Assembly: GCA_903772945.1 (NCBI GenBank)
Contig: CAICTM010000098.1
Coordinates: 57,576 to 121,575, forward strand
DNA from: Seminavis robusta
Taxonomy: Eukaryota; Bacillariophyta; Bacillariophyceae; Naviculales; Naviculaceae
Length of the DNA stretch: 64,000 nt
Direction: 5' to 3'
How positions within the stretch are numbered: the first letter of the stretch is position 1; every line of letters starts with the position of its first letter. A program made the translations under genes and the position numbers. Of this stretch, positions 20,933-31,537 are shown piece by piece. The notes under the pieces are model-generated. The model did no database searches, was not told the DNA's origin, and saw only the letters and a program-made list of their open reading frames with translations.

Positions 20933-21339
20933 GATGATTCGAAGTCGACCCTACCAGGTACGGGCCAACCTATTGTGGCCAGAAAGAAACTTGCGGGCCT
21001 GATTGATTATGCAGCGATTTCCCGGGATGAACTTGCTTCCCCTGAAAACTTGAAATCGCCGTTTGCATTCAGTAGTTTCAGTCCCTCATCACAAAATTCG
21101 TCCACGCTTTGCCTCTGTTTGCCTCTTCGCCATGTTGCCGTGGTTTTTGATGGTGTTGACAAAAAAGAAATTCTTGTTTGACTGCCCGTACTGTTACCCT
21201 TGCTGCATGCACCAGGCCCACTCCTGGTCCGTACCTGGCCCAGGCATCATCACCAGTGCAGCCCCTGAAGTCGCGTCCAGCTCCAGCCCCTTCACGCGAA
21301 CCAACCCAGTCTGGATGGAAAAGACTCTAAAAGGGAAGT
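20933..21339. other. Spacer upstream of the DUF262-HNH gene
   Basis: Nothing coding with support was seen; short plus-strand frames only. Confidence 0.4.
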
Positions 21340-22491
21340 TTAAATCTGTGTTTGATCCACCAACAGTTCAGGTTTCATTGAAAGGAAGAAGTAGAGGCAA
21401 TTGAGATCACAAGTCGATCGGATGATTGCTTGCAGCCACTCCTCCTTGGTGCAATTCTCGTCGACTAAAAACTTGCGACCCAACCGATTTGTGGCTAGAA
21501 AGAAGTTAACATCTGGTTGCAAATCGGCTCTGTCAAAGAGCGACAATCGTTCCAGTGTGTAGTTCCAATGACGCAGCATGTTGAGAAAACACTTTTGCAC
21601 GTTGTTGTTTAGTGTGGGCCATCCATTGCTTCCCGAAACCCCAAATTGCCTCAGAGATGTGTTTCTTTCCAGACTTTGAGATATGGCCATGAAACATTCA
21701 TCTGTAAGGGTTTGGTTTTGACGACTATGACTCAAGCAGATAGACAACTCTTCCAGAGTTCGATTGCCCCTCAACATTCTGGCCAAATAATGCAGACCTC
21801 CCGAGTTGATCTCACAGGCTGAGACGGATACCCCCCTGAGCCTATTGTTCCTTCGTTCTAGCCACTGCAACAAGATCATGAAATGATCCTGTGTCAGCTC
21901 AAAATTGTCCAAGCAGAATTTCTCCAGTAGTGCGGCCCCGGATATTGACGTGAGCGCTTCATTGGACATGATTCCCAGGGAGGACTCTTCTGCTCCACAA
22001 AGCTCAACTTCCTTCAGGTTTGGTATCGCCGAAACATGAGCAACAAAGTCTGCCAACATTGGCGGAGACATTTCCGGAAGCCGACAACGAATCAGGCGTA
22101 TGAGGTGCAGAGAAGCATGATTGCGCAAGGACTCCATGAACTCTACAAATTCGTCTCGGTTGCCAACCAAATCCACCGCACATATCGAGAACATTTGCAG
22201 CCCTCGTGCCCGTTGTAGAGCAATCGTCAACAACCTGACTGGGACTTCATATATAATATGGACCTTGTCTGGGAGTAGACGCAATGACTTGAGACCATTG
22301 AGGCCACCAAGCCGTTCCACAAAGCAAAGAGATAATTCTTGGGTGTCCGCATCCGAAAACGAGTCGTCGACACTGACCTCTGCATTATCAATTATCCTGT
22401 TTGACTGGATGGCACCTTCCAGAACTCCAGAGAAATCTCTCACACCACACAGCCATAAAGGTTCATGGTAGTCCTCGTCGAGTAGATCCAT
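21340..22491 (-). CDS. Leucine-rich repeat protein, copy 1
   Basis: The first ATG in the frame is at 22491 (MDLLDEDYHEPLWLCGVRDF), giving 383 residues; upstream in-frame codons lack an ATG. From about residue 60 on, LRR units of the RNI/NLR type recur (LKSLRLLPDKVHIIYEVPVR, LQMFSICAVDL, LKEVELCGAEES, LEKFCLDNFELTQDHFMILL, LRGVSVSACEI, LEELSICLSHS, LRQFGVSGSNG). It is probably a horseshoe for protein binding; no kinase, NB or F-box domain and no signal peptide. Copy 2 at 26277-27425 is nearly identical over exactly the coding region. The ATPase gene lies between them on the other strand. Confidence 0.8.
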   Translation of the reverse strand: MDLLDEDYHEPLWLCGVRDFSGVLEGAIQSNRIIDNAEVSVDDSFSDADTQELSLCFVERLGGLNGLKSLRLLPDKVHIIYEVPVRLLTIALQRARGLQMFSICAVDLVGNRDEFVEFMESLRNHASLHLIRLIRCRLPEMSPPMLADFVAHVSAIPNLKEVELCGAEESSLGIMSNEALTSISGAALLEKFCLDNFELTQDHFMILLQWLERRNNRLRGVSVSACEINSGGLHYLARMLRGNRTLEELSICLSHSRQNQTLTDECFMAISQSLERNTSLRQFGVSGSNGWPTLNNNVQKCFLNMLRHWNYTLERLSLFDRADLQPDVNFFLATNRLGRKFLVDENCTKEEWLQAIIRSTCDLNCLYFFLSMKPELLVDQTQI

Positions 22492-22850
22492 TTCCTCTAA
22501 AGGTCTGATGGATGAAGCTCTGAATAATGAATGAGTTGAAGAATCCGAATCGTCTCTTGCTTTCCCCACACCACCTGCCACCGGGATTTTAAAAGAAGTA
22601 CCAGTAGGTGGTATAAGCTAGCTAGGCGGGCAGGGCATGGGTGGTTCTGTATGTTATGTCGTTATTAGGGATCAGGTTCAGTGACATCAGTGCTCTTTTT
22701 TTCGATCTCGCAACTCGTCCACAAACGAAGACCTCCATCAAACGAGACCTCGATCGGCGACAGATGGTACCAGGTACCATAGTAGTATCAAAATATGCGT
22801 CAACCTTCGCTTCATACTCCACACCTCAAGGTGGGTGACTAATAGCGACG
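22492..22850. other. Divergent spacer
   Basis: Promoter region between the leftward LRR gene and the rightward AAA+ gene. It includes CTAGCTAGG at about 22617-22625 and a ggtaccaggtacc word at about 22766. No gene. Confidence 0.45.
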
Positions 22851-25249
22851 ATGTTTGGCCCAGGTACTAGTAGTGTAAAACTACTATTATCTTGCCTAAT
22901 ACTGGATTTGGTCGCCAGCAGCTACGATTTTGAGGCCATGACAAAATTGGTGACTCGTCTGAATAATATCCAAAGCGTGGCCCCGGAAACTATGCTGGGA
23001 TTTTATGAACCCGAGCTCAAGAGTTTCTCCGTCAAGCCTGAGGTCGGTCGAGAGGGCGAGAATGATAATCCCCAGCAACAACAACAACAAACCTGTATCA
23101 CCAGTTCTTGTTATGCACTGCTAACACTCATTTTGAGTGCGGATGTGTACGAATCGACCAATATTCCCATTGCTGATATTTTTCAAACCATGCTGCAATC
23201 TCCCTGGCGACAGGATGATTTGTTTCAGGTGCCATTGTTGCTGTACACACTCTTGAGGGTGGATACGGATCGATCCCTGTTAATTGCTGAGGTGGCTGCC
23301 GATCCGAACAAGGCACTGAAAATTAAGAAATCAATCACGGCCGTCTTAAAGGCAGCACCAGACCCCCGGCTGGGTACCCGTCAGGTTCATTCGGATTACA
23401 TTAGCTACCAAGTCTGCAAAGTGCTTGCTCTGCTACAAGAAACGACAAAAATATCCTTTCCTGGCAACAACAAAAAACAAAAGAAGATTGATTTGGAGGT
23501 GGGAGTAGGAGGACTGCCGCTCTGTATGCTGCCAGATGAATTGTCCTCCGAAATCTTGCGCGCACTCATGGATTGTGCCGAAATGAGCTGCAACGAATTA
23601 TGTCGACAATTAGCCTATCGCACTGCTGGGGACCGAAATTCCTTCGATGTGGTTCGTCTTGCCTACAGTCTATTGACGTATGTGCGAAGCACCACCAGTC
23701 TCACGGGGACTGGCATATCTGGACGAGAATTGGAACCAGGCAGAGGCCCATCAGCAGATACCAAGGTGGTACAACTTAATGATCGACTCGTCAAGGCAGC
23801 GTTGGGTGCATTCTTTGATGAGCAAAACAGCGACGGGCTCTGGGACAAGGGCCAGCCAATTTACTCGTCCTTTCGACGCCAAGGACGCAATATGGGAAAT
23901 GCCTTTGTCTTCTCCGTAAACACAGTCGGATCCTTACTGTGTCTGCTATCACCGGAAGATTTTCGTCCACATTTAGGCGCACTGGAGCGCACTCTATCAT
24001 GGATTGAGAATCATCAAATGGTGGAAGTCATTACTTCCTATTGTGACCCTGTCTCGGGGCAATGCTATGGGCGACCTCTACGAGGATGGTCATCACCACA
24101 TAGTCCCGACTCGTCACCACAGGCATGGCCAACCGCACAAGTGTTAAAATGTGCCGCATGGATGCGGACGACAATTCGACAATTGATTCATAATGATGTG
24201 ATTGACGAGTTTCACGGTATACGCTTTTCCGAACTTGGGATTCAACCCAAAGGATGGGATCGTCTATTGGACAGCGATCTTGGTATCCTGACAGAAAGAG
24301 GGAAACCCCGAACCATCAAGTCCGTTCTGAAGGAAAGGGTCATAACTCCCTTTGCTTCTTCCATGGATAATCCATCTTATGGTGCAGCGTATAGCGCTGT
24401 ACTCTTTGGTCCACCAGGAACTGCCAAAACGACTATTTGTGAAGCACTGGCACAGCGGATGGGATTTGACTTTTGCGTCATTGATACCAGCGCATTCCTG
24501 GCAGATGGCCTTTCCAACGTGGCTGCAAGAATACGATATGTCTTTCGACGCCTAATGGCTTTGAACCAGTGTGTGATTTTGTTTGATGAGATAGAAGAAT
24601 TCGCCTTGGATCGCGAAACTCCAGGTCTCTCGATGGAGTCTCGTATGCTGACGACAGGTACGTTCCTTTTAGGTGGTGTCTCTTTCTGCAGTATTGTAAC
24701 TTACTGCACCTTTTTCATCAGCGATGCTGACGGCTATAAACGATTTACGGAGAGCCAAACAATCTATATTTTTCATAGCTACCAATCGATTGCGAGCCTT
24801 TGATGCCGCCATTACAAGACGAGGACGGTTCGACATGCAACTCTTTGTGGGGACCCCAAATCTAGAGTCTCGCATGATCCAATTTCAGAAAAAGCTGGAG
24901 GAGGTACCAGAAACAAAGAAGGTCAAGACTGCTGCAGTACAAACATATCGCAAGTTTCTAGAGTCCGAGTGGTCGAACGATGCCATGTACATGAACTACT
25001 TGGAGGGAATGGTAGGTCGTCTTGCCTTCATTGCTGTGAGTTCCTCACGTTTTCCTACACTCAAAAGTCTATTTTTACCTTGATATCCAATAGCAATTTG
25101 CTTCTGCGTGTGCCAGGATTGTGGCGAGCCGTCGACAGCTAACAGTAGAAGAATTGTCATCAATTCACTCTCAACAAGCTGCCGTAATGACGGTTCGGCG
25201 GTCAGTGCGAGATGAATTCGTCGCCTCCATGGGCCTTACTCGATTATAG
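22851..25249 (+). CDS. AAA+ ATPase with an N-terminal helical-toroid-like domain, three exons
   Basis: Exons at 22851-24657, 24722-25035 and 25094-25249. Introns start GTACGT and GTGAGT and end CAG and TAG. The product is 758 residues. The first ~500 residues are helical repeats with hallmarks of terpene-cyclase/prenyltransferase-like alpha-toroids (SSCYALLTLIL, DGLWDKGQPI, GNAFVFSVNTVGSLLCLL, SPQAWPTAQVLKCAAWM). A classical AAA+ module follows: Walker A VLFGPPGTAKTT at about 517-528, Walker B CVILFDEIEEF, sensor-1 IFFIATNR and arginine-finger RRGRFD. Splicing at intron 1 joins ...SRMLTT to AMLTAINDL, which rebuilds the AAA core. Similar toroid-AAA fusions exist in bacteria. The remodelled substrate is unknown. 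No signal peptide is certain, although residues 7-24 are moderately hydrophobic. Confidence 0.82.
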
Positions 25250-26276
25250 TAATACATAGTTACGTCCTAGCACAAATTACTTTATTTAGTACAAGGCATT
25301 GGTCTAGACAAAGCTGTGACCCAGAATCGGTATTTATTTGTACAAGGCATTGGTCTAGACGAGCTTTGCTCCAGAATCGGCGAGTCTCTTCAATGCTCAT
25401 AACATGTAGAAAGCAGACAGGAAGAGGCAAACAATACGAAACACACACACGAACACACACACACACACAGGATAAGGCAAAGAAATGCGAGAAAATTCCT
25501 CGGTTCGTTGCTGCCTTGCAACTTCGCCCCAGCTATGTTTAACCCCCTACAGTCAAAGCCATGGGGATCTGGAAAGCAACACAGGCTCAATTGTGAAGCC
25601 GACAGCACCGACTGCTTTCAACACGACAGCCAGGAGAGACCGCGACATTTCGTCGGAGTCCACTCGGTCTGCCAGGTGCAGGTCAAGTCCATAGCCTCAG
25701 AGGCCTTTGGGCGGGAAGAAAACTAGTAGTGGTGATTTGAATTCAGTCAAGGAAGATTCGAGCAAAGCCAATTCTGTAAATTGGGATGCTGGTCTGGGCA
25801 AACTGCTTGTAACACCCTTGGAAAGTGAAGATGAAATCAAGAAGAAGAAGAAGCATATGGCTGCGTATTCAAAGTGCACCAAATGTTGACTTTGGAAAGA
25901 GATTCCATTGGGACCGAACTGGGGTGAAGTTGGGACAGTCCGACAAGAGTCTTGGTGATACCGGCAGCACCAGTGCCAAGGCAGAGTCGTGCGCGTCGCA
26001 ACAATCGGCAGGTGTCGGTGGCTCACCCCGATCTTGTGGAGCAGGCTCGGATGACGAGTGCCACATCCGCCATCAGTGAAGAGTCGCGTCATGTCATGTC
26101 CAACACCCCAGCATGCCCTCCCGCTTGTTTCTTCGGATTGATTCCGGCAAGCCTCCATGTCCATCCATCATTGCATGCTCCAATAACGTGATTTCAGTCT
26201 CGATGAGTGATTTTGCCTTCGTTGGACCCAGAATTAGGCCCTATTCTACATTCTTGACAGCCTCGAAACCATCCAG
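25250..26276. other. Spacer with short repeats and unclear coding-like frames
   Basis: A CA microsatellite lies at 25441-25470. Between about 25490 and 26190 several plus-strand frames have mixed, somewhat coding-like composition (for example SVNWDAGLGKLLVTPLESED, which ends in KKKKKHMAAYSKCTKC), but no start, splice pattern or domain convinced me. It could be a decayed or multi-exon gene. Confidence 0.3.
25281..25380. repeat. Two-copy direct repeat of about 48 bp
   Basis: Copies at 25281-25330 and 25333-25380 share tacaaggcattggtctagac and end in ccagaatcgg, with a few differences between. Confidence 0.85.
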
Positions 26277-27425
26277 TTATCTCTTTGTTTGATCCACCAA
26301 CAGTTCAGGTTTCATTGAAAGGAAGAAGTAGAGGCAACTGAGATCACAAGTCGATCGGATGATTGCTTGCAGCCACTCCTCCTTGGTGCAATTCTCGTGG
26401 ACTAAAAACTTGCGACCCAACCGATTTGTGGCTAGAAAGAAGTTAACATCTGGTTGCAAATCGGCTCTGTCAAAGAGCGACAATCGTTCCAGTGTGTAGT
26501 TCCAATGGCGCAGCATGTTGAGAAAACACTTTTGCACGTTGTTGCTTAGTTTGGGCCATCCGTTGCTTCCCGAAACCCCAAATTGCCTCAGAGATGTGTT
26601 TCTTTCCAGACTTTGAGATATGGCCATGAAACATTCATCTGTAAGGGTTTGGTTTCGACTATGACTCAAGCAGATAGACAACTCTTCCAGAGTTTGATTG
26701 CCCCTCAACATTCTGGCCAAAGAATGCAGACCTTCCGAGTTGATCTCACAGGCTGAGACGGATACCCCCCTGAGCCTATTGTTCCTTCGTTCTAGCCACT
26801 GCAACAAGATCATGAAATGATCCTGTGTCAGCTCAAAATTGTCCAAGCAGAATTTCTCCAGTAGTGCGGCCCCGGATATTGAGATGAGCGCTTCATTGGA
26901 CATGATTCCCAGGGAGGACTCTTCAGCTCCACAAAGCTCAACTTCCTTCAGGTTTGGTATCGCCGAAACATGAGCAACAAAGTCTGCCAACATTGGCGGA
27001 GACGTGTTGGGAAGCCGACAACGAATCAGGCGTACCAGGTGCAGAGAAGCATGATTGCGCATGGACTCCATGAACTCTACAAATTCATCTTGGTTGCCAA
27101 CCAAATCCACCGCACATATCGAGAACATTTGCAGCTCTCGTGCCCGTTGTAGAGCAATCGTCAACAACCTGACTGGGACTTCGTATATAATATGGACCTT
27201 GTCTGGGAGTAGACGCAATGACTTGAGACCGTTGAGGCCACCAAGCCGTTCCACAAAGCGAAGAGCTAACTCTTGGGTGTCTGCATCCGAAAACGATTCG
27301 TCGACACTGACCTCTGCATTATCAATTATCCTGTTTGACTGGATGGCACCTTCCAGAACTCCAGAGAGATCTCTTACACCACGCAGCCATATAGGTTCAT
27401 GGTAGTCCTCGTCGAGTAGAGCCAT
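26277..27425 (-). CDS. Leucine-rich repeat protein, copy 2
   Basis: A 382-residue near-duplicate of the gene at 21340-22491, counted from the equivalent ATG at 27425 (MALLDEDYHEPIWLRGVRDL). An upstream in-frame ATG at 27470 would add 15 residues not shared with copy 1. Differences are mainly single substitutions plus one lost codon (SHSRNQT versus SHSRQNQT). The frame is intact, so both copies may be expressed. Identity stops within a few bases of the stop codon and just upstream of the shared ATG, and the flanks differ. The C-terminal residues differ (VDQTKR versus VDQTQI). Function as for copy 1. Confidence 0.8.
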   Translation of the reverse strand: MALLDEDYHEPIWLRGVRDLSGVLEGAIQSNRIIDNAEVSVDESFSDADTQELALRFVERLGGLNGLKSLRLLPDKVHIIYEVPVRLLTIALQRARELQMFSICAVDLVGNQDEFVEFMESMRNHASLHLVRLIRCRLPNTSPPMLADFVAHVSAIPNLKEVELCGAEESSLGIMSNEALISISGAALLEKFCLDNFELTQDHFMILLQWLERRNNRLRGVSVSACEINSEGLHSLARMLRGNQTLEELSICLSHSRNQTLTDECFMAISQSLERNTSLRQFGVSGSNGWPKLSNNVQKCFLNMLRHWNYTLERLSLFDRADLQPDVNFFLATNRLGRKFLVHENCTKEEWLQAIIRSTCDLSCLYFFLSMKPELLVDQTKR

Positions 27426-27497
27426 TTCCTCTTTGGTGGGATAATGAATTGATTGAAGAATGATGATCATGAATCATTCGCACTGACGAAACTGACC

Positions 27498-27593
27498 GTT
27501 TCGCCCTCAAGCCATCAGTGCGGTCAAATTATCAATGACTGGCTTGACGCACCGTATACGGTACGGTCACAGGATCCTGCTTTGTTGATACCT
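27498..27593. repeat. Dispersed repeat, copy A
   Basis: Shares with 36964-37047 the words tcaagccatcagtgcggtca, tatcaa-gactggcttg, cggtcaca-gatc and tttgttgatacc in the same order and orientation. This copy has an insertion (acgcaccgtata) before cggtcac and is followed by GGTACC-rich DNA. Confidence 0.8.
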
Positions 27594-27790
27594 GGTACCA
27601 CCACCGTACCGCCGTACCGGTACGGTACAAGACCCTTTTGTGCCACGAAGCTACTCTTCTAAAAGGATGAATCCAAGATATGTGCCACCACACGCACCAC
27701 TAACTTCCACTCCATCCACGATGACTTCGACGACGATCATCTAGCTAGCTAGCTAGCTAGTGCAAGTGACTAACTAGTTCTAGTTCTAGG

Positions 27791-28857
27791 TTACACACAA
27801 ACCAGACGGTCTTGACAGTTCCCGCTCGCGCACTCGTCACCTTCGCTGCACCAGTGTCCCGCGGGCCAGTTGGTGAGGGGAATGGGGAAGCAGCCCGGAT
27901 CGGCGATGGCGTTGATGCGCTCCGTGTAGATGAGTTGGTCGTGGATCCCCACGTCGGTTGGACTGCGGATCAGGTCGTTGTCCAGGCCGACCGTGGCAAT
28001 GGTGGGTGAGTTGTCGTTGTCCAATAGAATGGCGTTTCCCACCTGCCGGTAGTTGCAAAACAGGTTGTTCATGACTCGCTCGTCATAGCGACCGTCGATG
28101 GTGTTGATGAACCGGTAGTGACGGGAAGTGTCCAAGATGTTACAGGGAGTGCAAGCATCGCTCTTGAGGATGGCTCGGGGCGTGCCAAAGGTCATGGTGA
28201 TGGGATTGTATTCTCGCAGATCGATCGAGGCAATGGTGGCGATGCTTCCGCCTTGGCTGTGGCCGTGCAGGATCAGGGGACACTGGACTCCCGCACCACA
28301 GGATTCGACGCAACTCGTGACGGCGTGTCTCATTTTTTTGTAGTAGCTGTTGTAGTAGGCGTTGTAGTATCCCGATCGGACCGCGCAGTCGCTGTTGGGG
28401 ACGCAGGTGCTGAAGGGCCAAATGTTCTGGAACTGGTCGAATAGATTGCAGGGATCGGTGCCCATGTAAACGGCGTAGCAGACACCATTGTCCTTGGCCA
28501 CCACGGCTTGGTCCGAGAGTGTCCACCATCCATCGAAGCGTTCGTAGCGTTCCTTTCCGCCAGGGATCTGGGTATCGATGCACCCCGATATCTCGACCTC
28601 ACCAGTATGCTTAACTCGGCGGCCACCTTGAATTGTTGCGCCAGTTCTTGGCTGATGCTGAACGTATTAGGGTCTACAACGGGACAAGCGGTTGTATTGT
28701 TATTAGGGTTCAGGCGACGTCTTTGTCGAACATATGTGCTTGTATAGTCAGAGGACGCCGCTGTTGTTGGATATTTGGAAGAGAAAGATACCACCAACAG
28801 CTGTAGCACTAAGCATCTTAAGGAAGACCAATTCATGCGTGCCATTGTAACATGCAT
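27791..28857 (-). CDS. Secreted class 3 (fungal-type) lipase, with a 35-nt intron or frameshift
   Basis: Two segments: 28603-28857 (85 codons) and 27791-28567. An apparent intron of only 35 nt (28568-28602) starts GTGAG and ends CCCAG. Removing it in phase 0 joins KVAAELSIL to IPGGKERYERFDGWW, and without this the frame breaks. The product is 343 residues. The N-terminus (RCLVLQLLVVSFSS, then TTAASS) is a signal peptide, so the enzyme is secreted or vacuolar. It has the oxyanion-loop-like AVYMGTDPC, the nucleophile elbow GHSQGG (Ser about 189) and FGTPRA, as in class 3 triacylglycerol lipases. Cysteine content is high, fitting an extracellular fold, with a Cys-rich tail (CSEGDECASGNCQDRLVC). 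The alternative reading is a pseudogene with an indel. Confidence 0.82.
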
Positions 28858-29398
28858 TTTGTGGTGATCAAAGGATGCTAATGCTGGATGGTTGACGCTT
28901 GCTCACATAAAACCAAGTGCAAAAAGTAACAACTAGCTAACTATCTGCTCATTCCATTACAAGTTTCACTACATGTAGTAGATAAAATATCCAGCACGGC
29001 TGCAAGCAGTGCAAACCCAACGGATAGTAAATGCCTGCATACTACATACTGCCTCAGAACTCAGAAGTACGATGTACCACCGAGGTGTAGCGTTAAAGGT
29101 GACCACCGGTTAGAGGACCGAGCACCTTGGCTACCGTATGTACAAGTGTACAAAATAGTTCTGTCACACCCTTCTAGGCTGACGCGCTGAGTGGAATGTT
29201 CTTGAATGGGCTCGTAGCCTAGCACAGACTCAACAAGAGAGGAGGCTACACCTCCTCACAATCTAGTCATTACACAATAGAGAGTTTAATCGGCTAAGAA
29301 TAGGTTGAGTCAACCTCAATCGTCCTCTTGCCCAGCCCCAATAGGGCTCACCACCTGTAGGGAAAGCTTCGGATAGGTCCGAGTCATAGGAATCGACC
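28858..29398. other. Spacer, then the 5' untranslated end of the DIRS-like element
   Basis: The first part is the promoter side of the lipase gene. From about 29085 the sequence changes character (C/T- and A/C-rich, with aggctacacctcctcacaat) and probably belongs to the retroelement leader. A small stem (agcccc aat aggGct) lies at about 29334-29347. Confidence 0.4.
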
Positions 29399-31192
29399 AT
29401 GGCAGACCAAAACGCATCCGGGCCCATTACCTACAGGTCCCTCTATGATGACCCAACACTCAACCCACTTGGCCCCACCTTCGACGAGGCACAAGTGAGG
29501 TCTCTCCGCATCATGTTCCATTGGCGGGGCGCCAATGCCCCCTCCACACCTGCTGAGCTCCATCAAGAAATACTCCTAGACTTTGCTGCACCAATTGGCG
29601 GAGTGGCGGTCATGATACAAGATGGAAACACCCCAGGAGGACGGCTACACGTTCTGCATGGTTTCCTCCAGCACCCTGGCGCCCCAGGAGAACCGGCAGC
29701 TCCAGAGAGACGACAAACCTTCTGTTACGTGGATGAGATACTTGGAGTGGACATCCAGACAGTGGGTTTCCTCGAATCCCAACTAGAGTTGACAGCACAG
29801 ACCATCACCTCCGACACACCCCAGAGGCACATGGACTCTTTAAACGACAATCCAAACTCCGACCTGCTGGGTCCCTACGCAGACGCAGACGCAGGGACCC
29901 AAGCTGTAACCGTCCGCAAGGCTATGTTCATCCCTTTCGAACTGGTCAGTCTATTACTAGGAAAAAGGTTCACGGCACGAAAGGCCTTCGAAGTGATATA
30001 CGCCCACGCTCTGGCCACCAACAACCGTACTCACTATCTATCGCTATTGACCTTCCTCATGATGGCATCCACAAAGGCCACACCACAATCAACTCACTCG
30101 CGAGTCATGCACAACACCGTAGGAGTCAACGCACTACAGCCAACACCACAGGTCCACAACCACCGCCGCGAAAATGTGCTCCATCGGCAGCTAACCGGAC
30201 TAGTTCCAGTAGCCAACGCACCTGGAGACCCAGCGCTTCAGCAAATGGCTCAAGGTATTCACGATCTGGTAGCCGAATCGCGACTAGCACGGGACGACGT
30301 AGACAAACGAAAGGCCGAAGCCAACCGTCCAAAGGAAGTCCGTGAGCGATTCAAGGACCGAGTCACAGACAGGCTCCTCCTACTGACCGGGTCCCAAACT
30401 GACGAAGAGCTGCCCCCCATCTATCATGAACTGGCAGGGCGTACGACCGGTACCTCCGAAAGGATGCTCCTCCAGCACGAGACCGACACTGTAGCGGGAC
30501 AATTGGGGTTCAATTCGAGCCTGATCTCCCCCCAACAGACCATAGCACTGAAAGCTTGGAAGCTACAAGGAGACGCCTTCCATTCCATCGGAACGGGTCT
30601 GCTGCCGTTCACGATCACACCTCCTGGTGCCATGTCCAACGAAGGGCAGAAGCAACTAGCCGAAGACGTCGCTAGAGCCGACCAATATGACATGAGTGGA
30701 GATCCGGTGAGCAACAGCATCATTGCCACGGACGCTAGACAAATGAAAAATCCGCATGGCTACATCCCACAGGACTGGATGGAAGCCACCTCGCAACTCA
30801 AGTGCTACGCTCCAATTCTGGGAATGATCTTTGGATCCACACACGCCAATGTGGAAGCCTACAAGACGTTCCTCCTGGAGTACGAAAGAGTAGCACCCCC
30901 ATTGCAAGCTGCTTTCAATCGAACCTACGGCACGAGACTTGCCCCATCCGTAATGGTGTTGCACGTCCAGCTTGCGTATCGTGCCTACTTCATAAAGCAA
31001 ATGTCGGTCCGGACGACAACCAGCATTGCAGGCCCAAACCTACTGGCCGGTCTGGAAGCCTTTGAGGTGAGCAACAACCTGAGCTGGGCACCAGCCATCG
31101 ACAACATACCTGCCCTAGTTCGACTACGAGGAGGCAACAGCGGCCAAGGTACTGGCGGTGGCGGCGGCAGAGCCAACCGCGCTCCTCCCGCC

Positions 31193-31227
<35 letters not shown>

Positions 31228-31537
31228 CGCTGGAGGCCAACAGGACCGCAACAACAACGCCCGTCAGCTGATTCGCAATCCTAATCGCGACCCCCGCTAC
31301 GTGGGGAACACCCCACTCGCGAACAACATCCGAGAGAGGCGCGTGCGTGACGCCATTACGTTAGCCGGTGAGAACCCCCCTCAAGTCCGACGAGAAGGAA
31401 ACCTCGTGGACTGTTGCGCGTCCTGGCACATTGCTGGCAGGTGCTACAACACATGCCAGCGGGTCAGCGACCATGTCGTGAACACCCAAGAAGAAACCAA
31501 CAACTTACACAATTGGTGCCTCAGAGCTTACGCCTGA
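29399..31537 (+). CDS. Gag-like protein of the DIRS-like element
   Basis: A 712-residue ORF with ATG at 29399 (accATGg). The first ~550 residues are mixed helical (MADQNASGPITYRSLYDDPT...). A Gly/Asn-rich low-complexity linker follows (a GGGGG run and about 12 consecutive Asn). The C-terminus holds a Cys/His cluster, CCASWHIAGRCYNTC, then SDHV, which resembles the nucleic-acid-binding tail of Gag proteins in related elements. Roles in RNA packaging are inferred. It ends at TGA; the next ORF continues in the same frame without a gap. Confidence 0.72.

Noticed and set aside
25697-26164. A 155-codon minus-strand ORF
   Set aside because: Shadow of unclear plus-strand sequence; no recognisable motif or good start.
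21340-27425. LRR pair as NLR-type immune receptors
   Set aside because: No nucleotide-binding or signalling domain is present in either copy; only the LRR horseshoe is seen.
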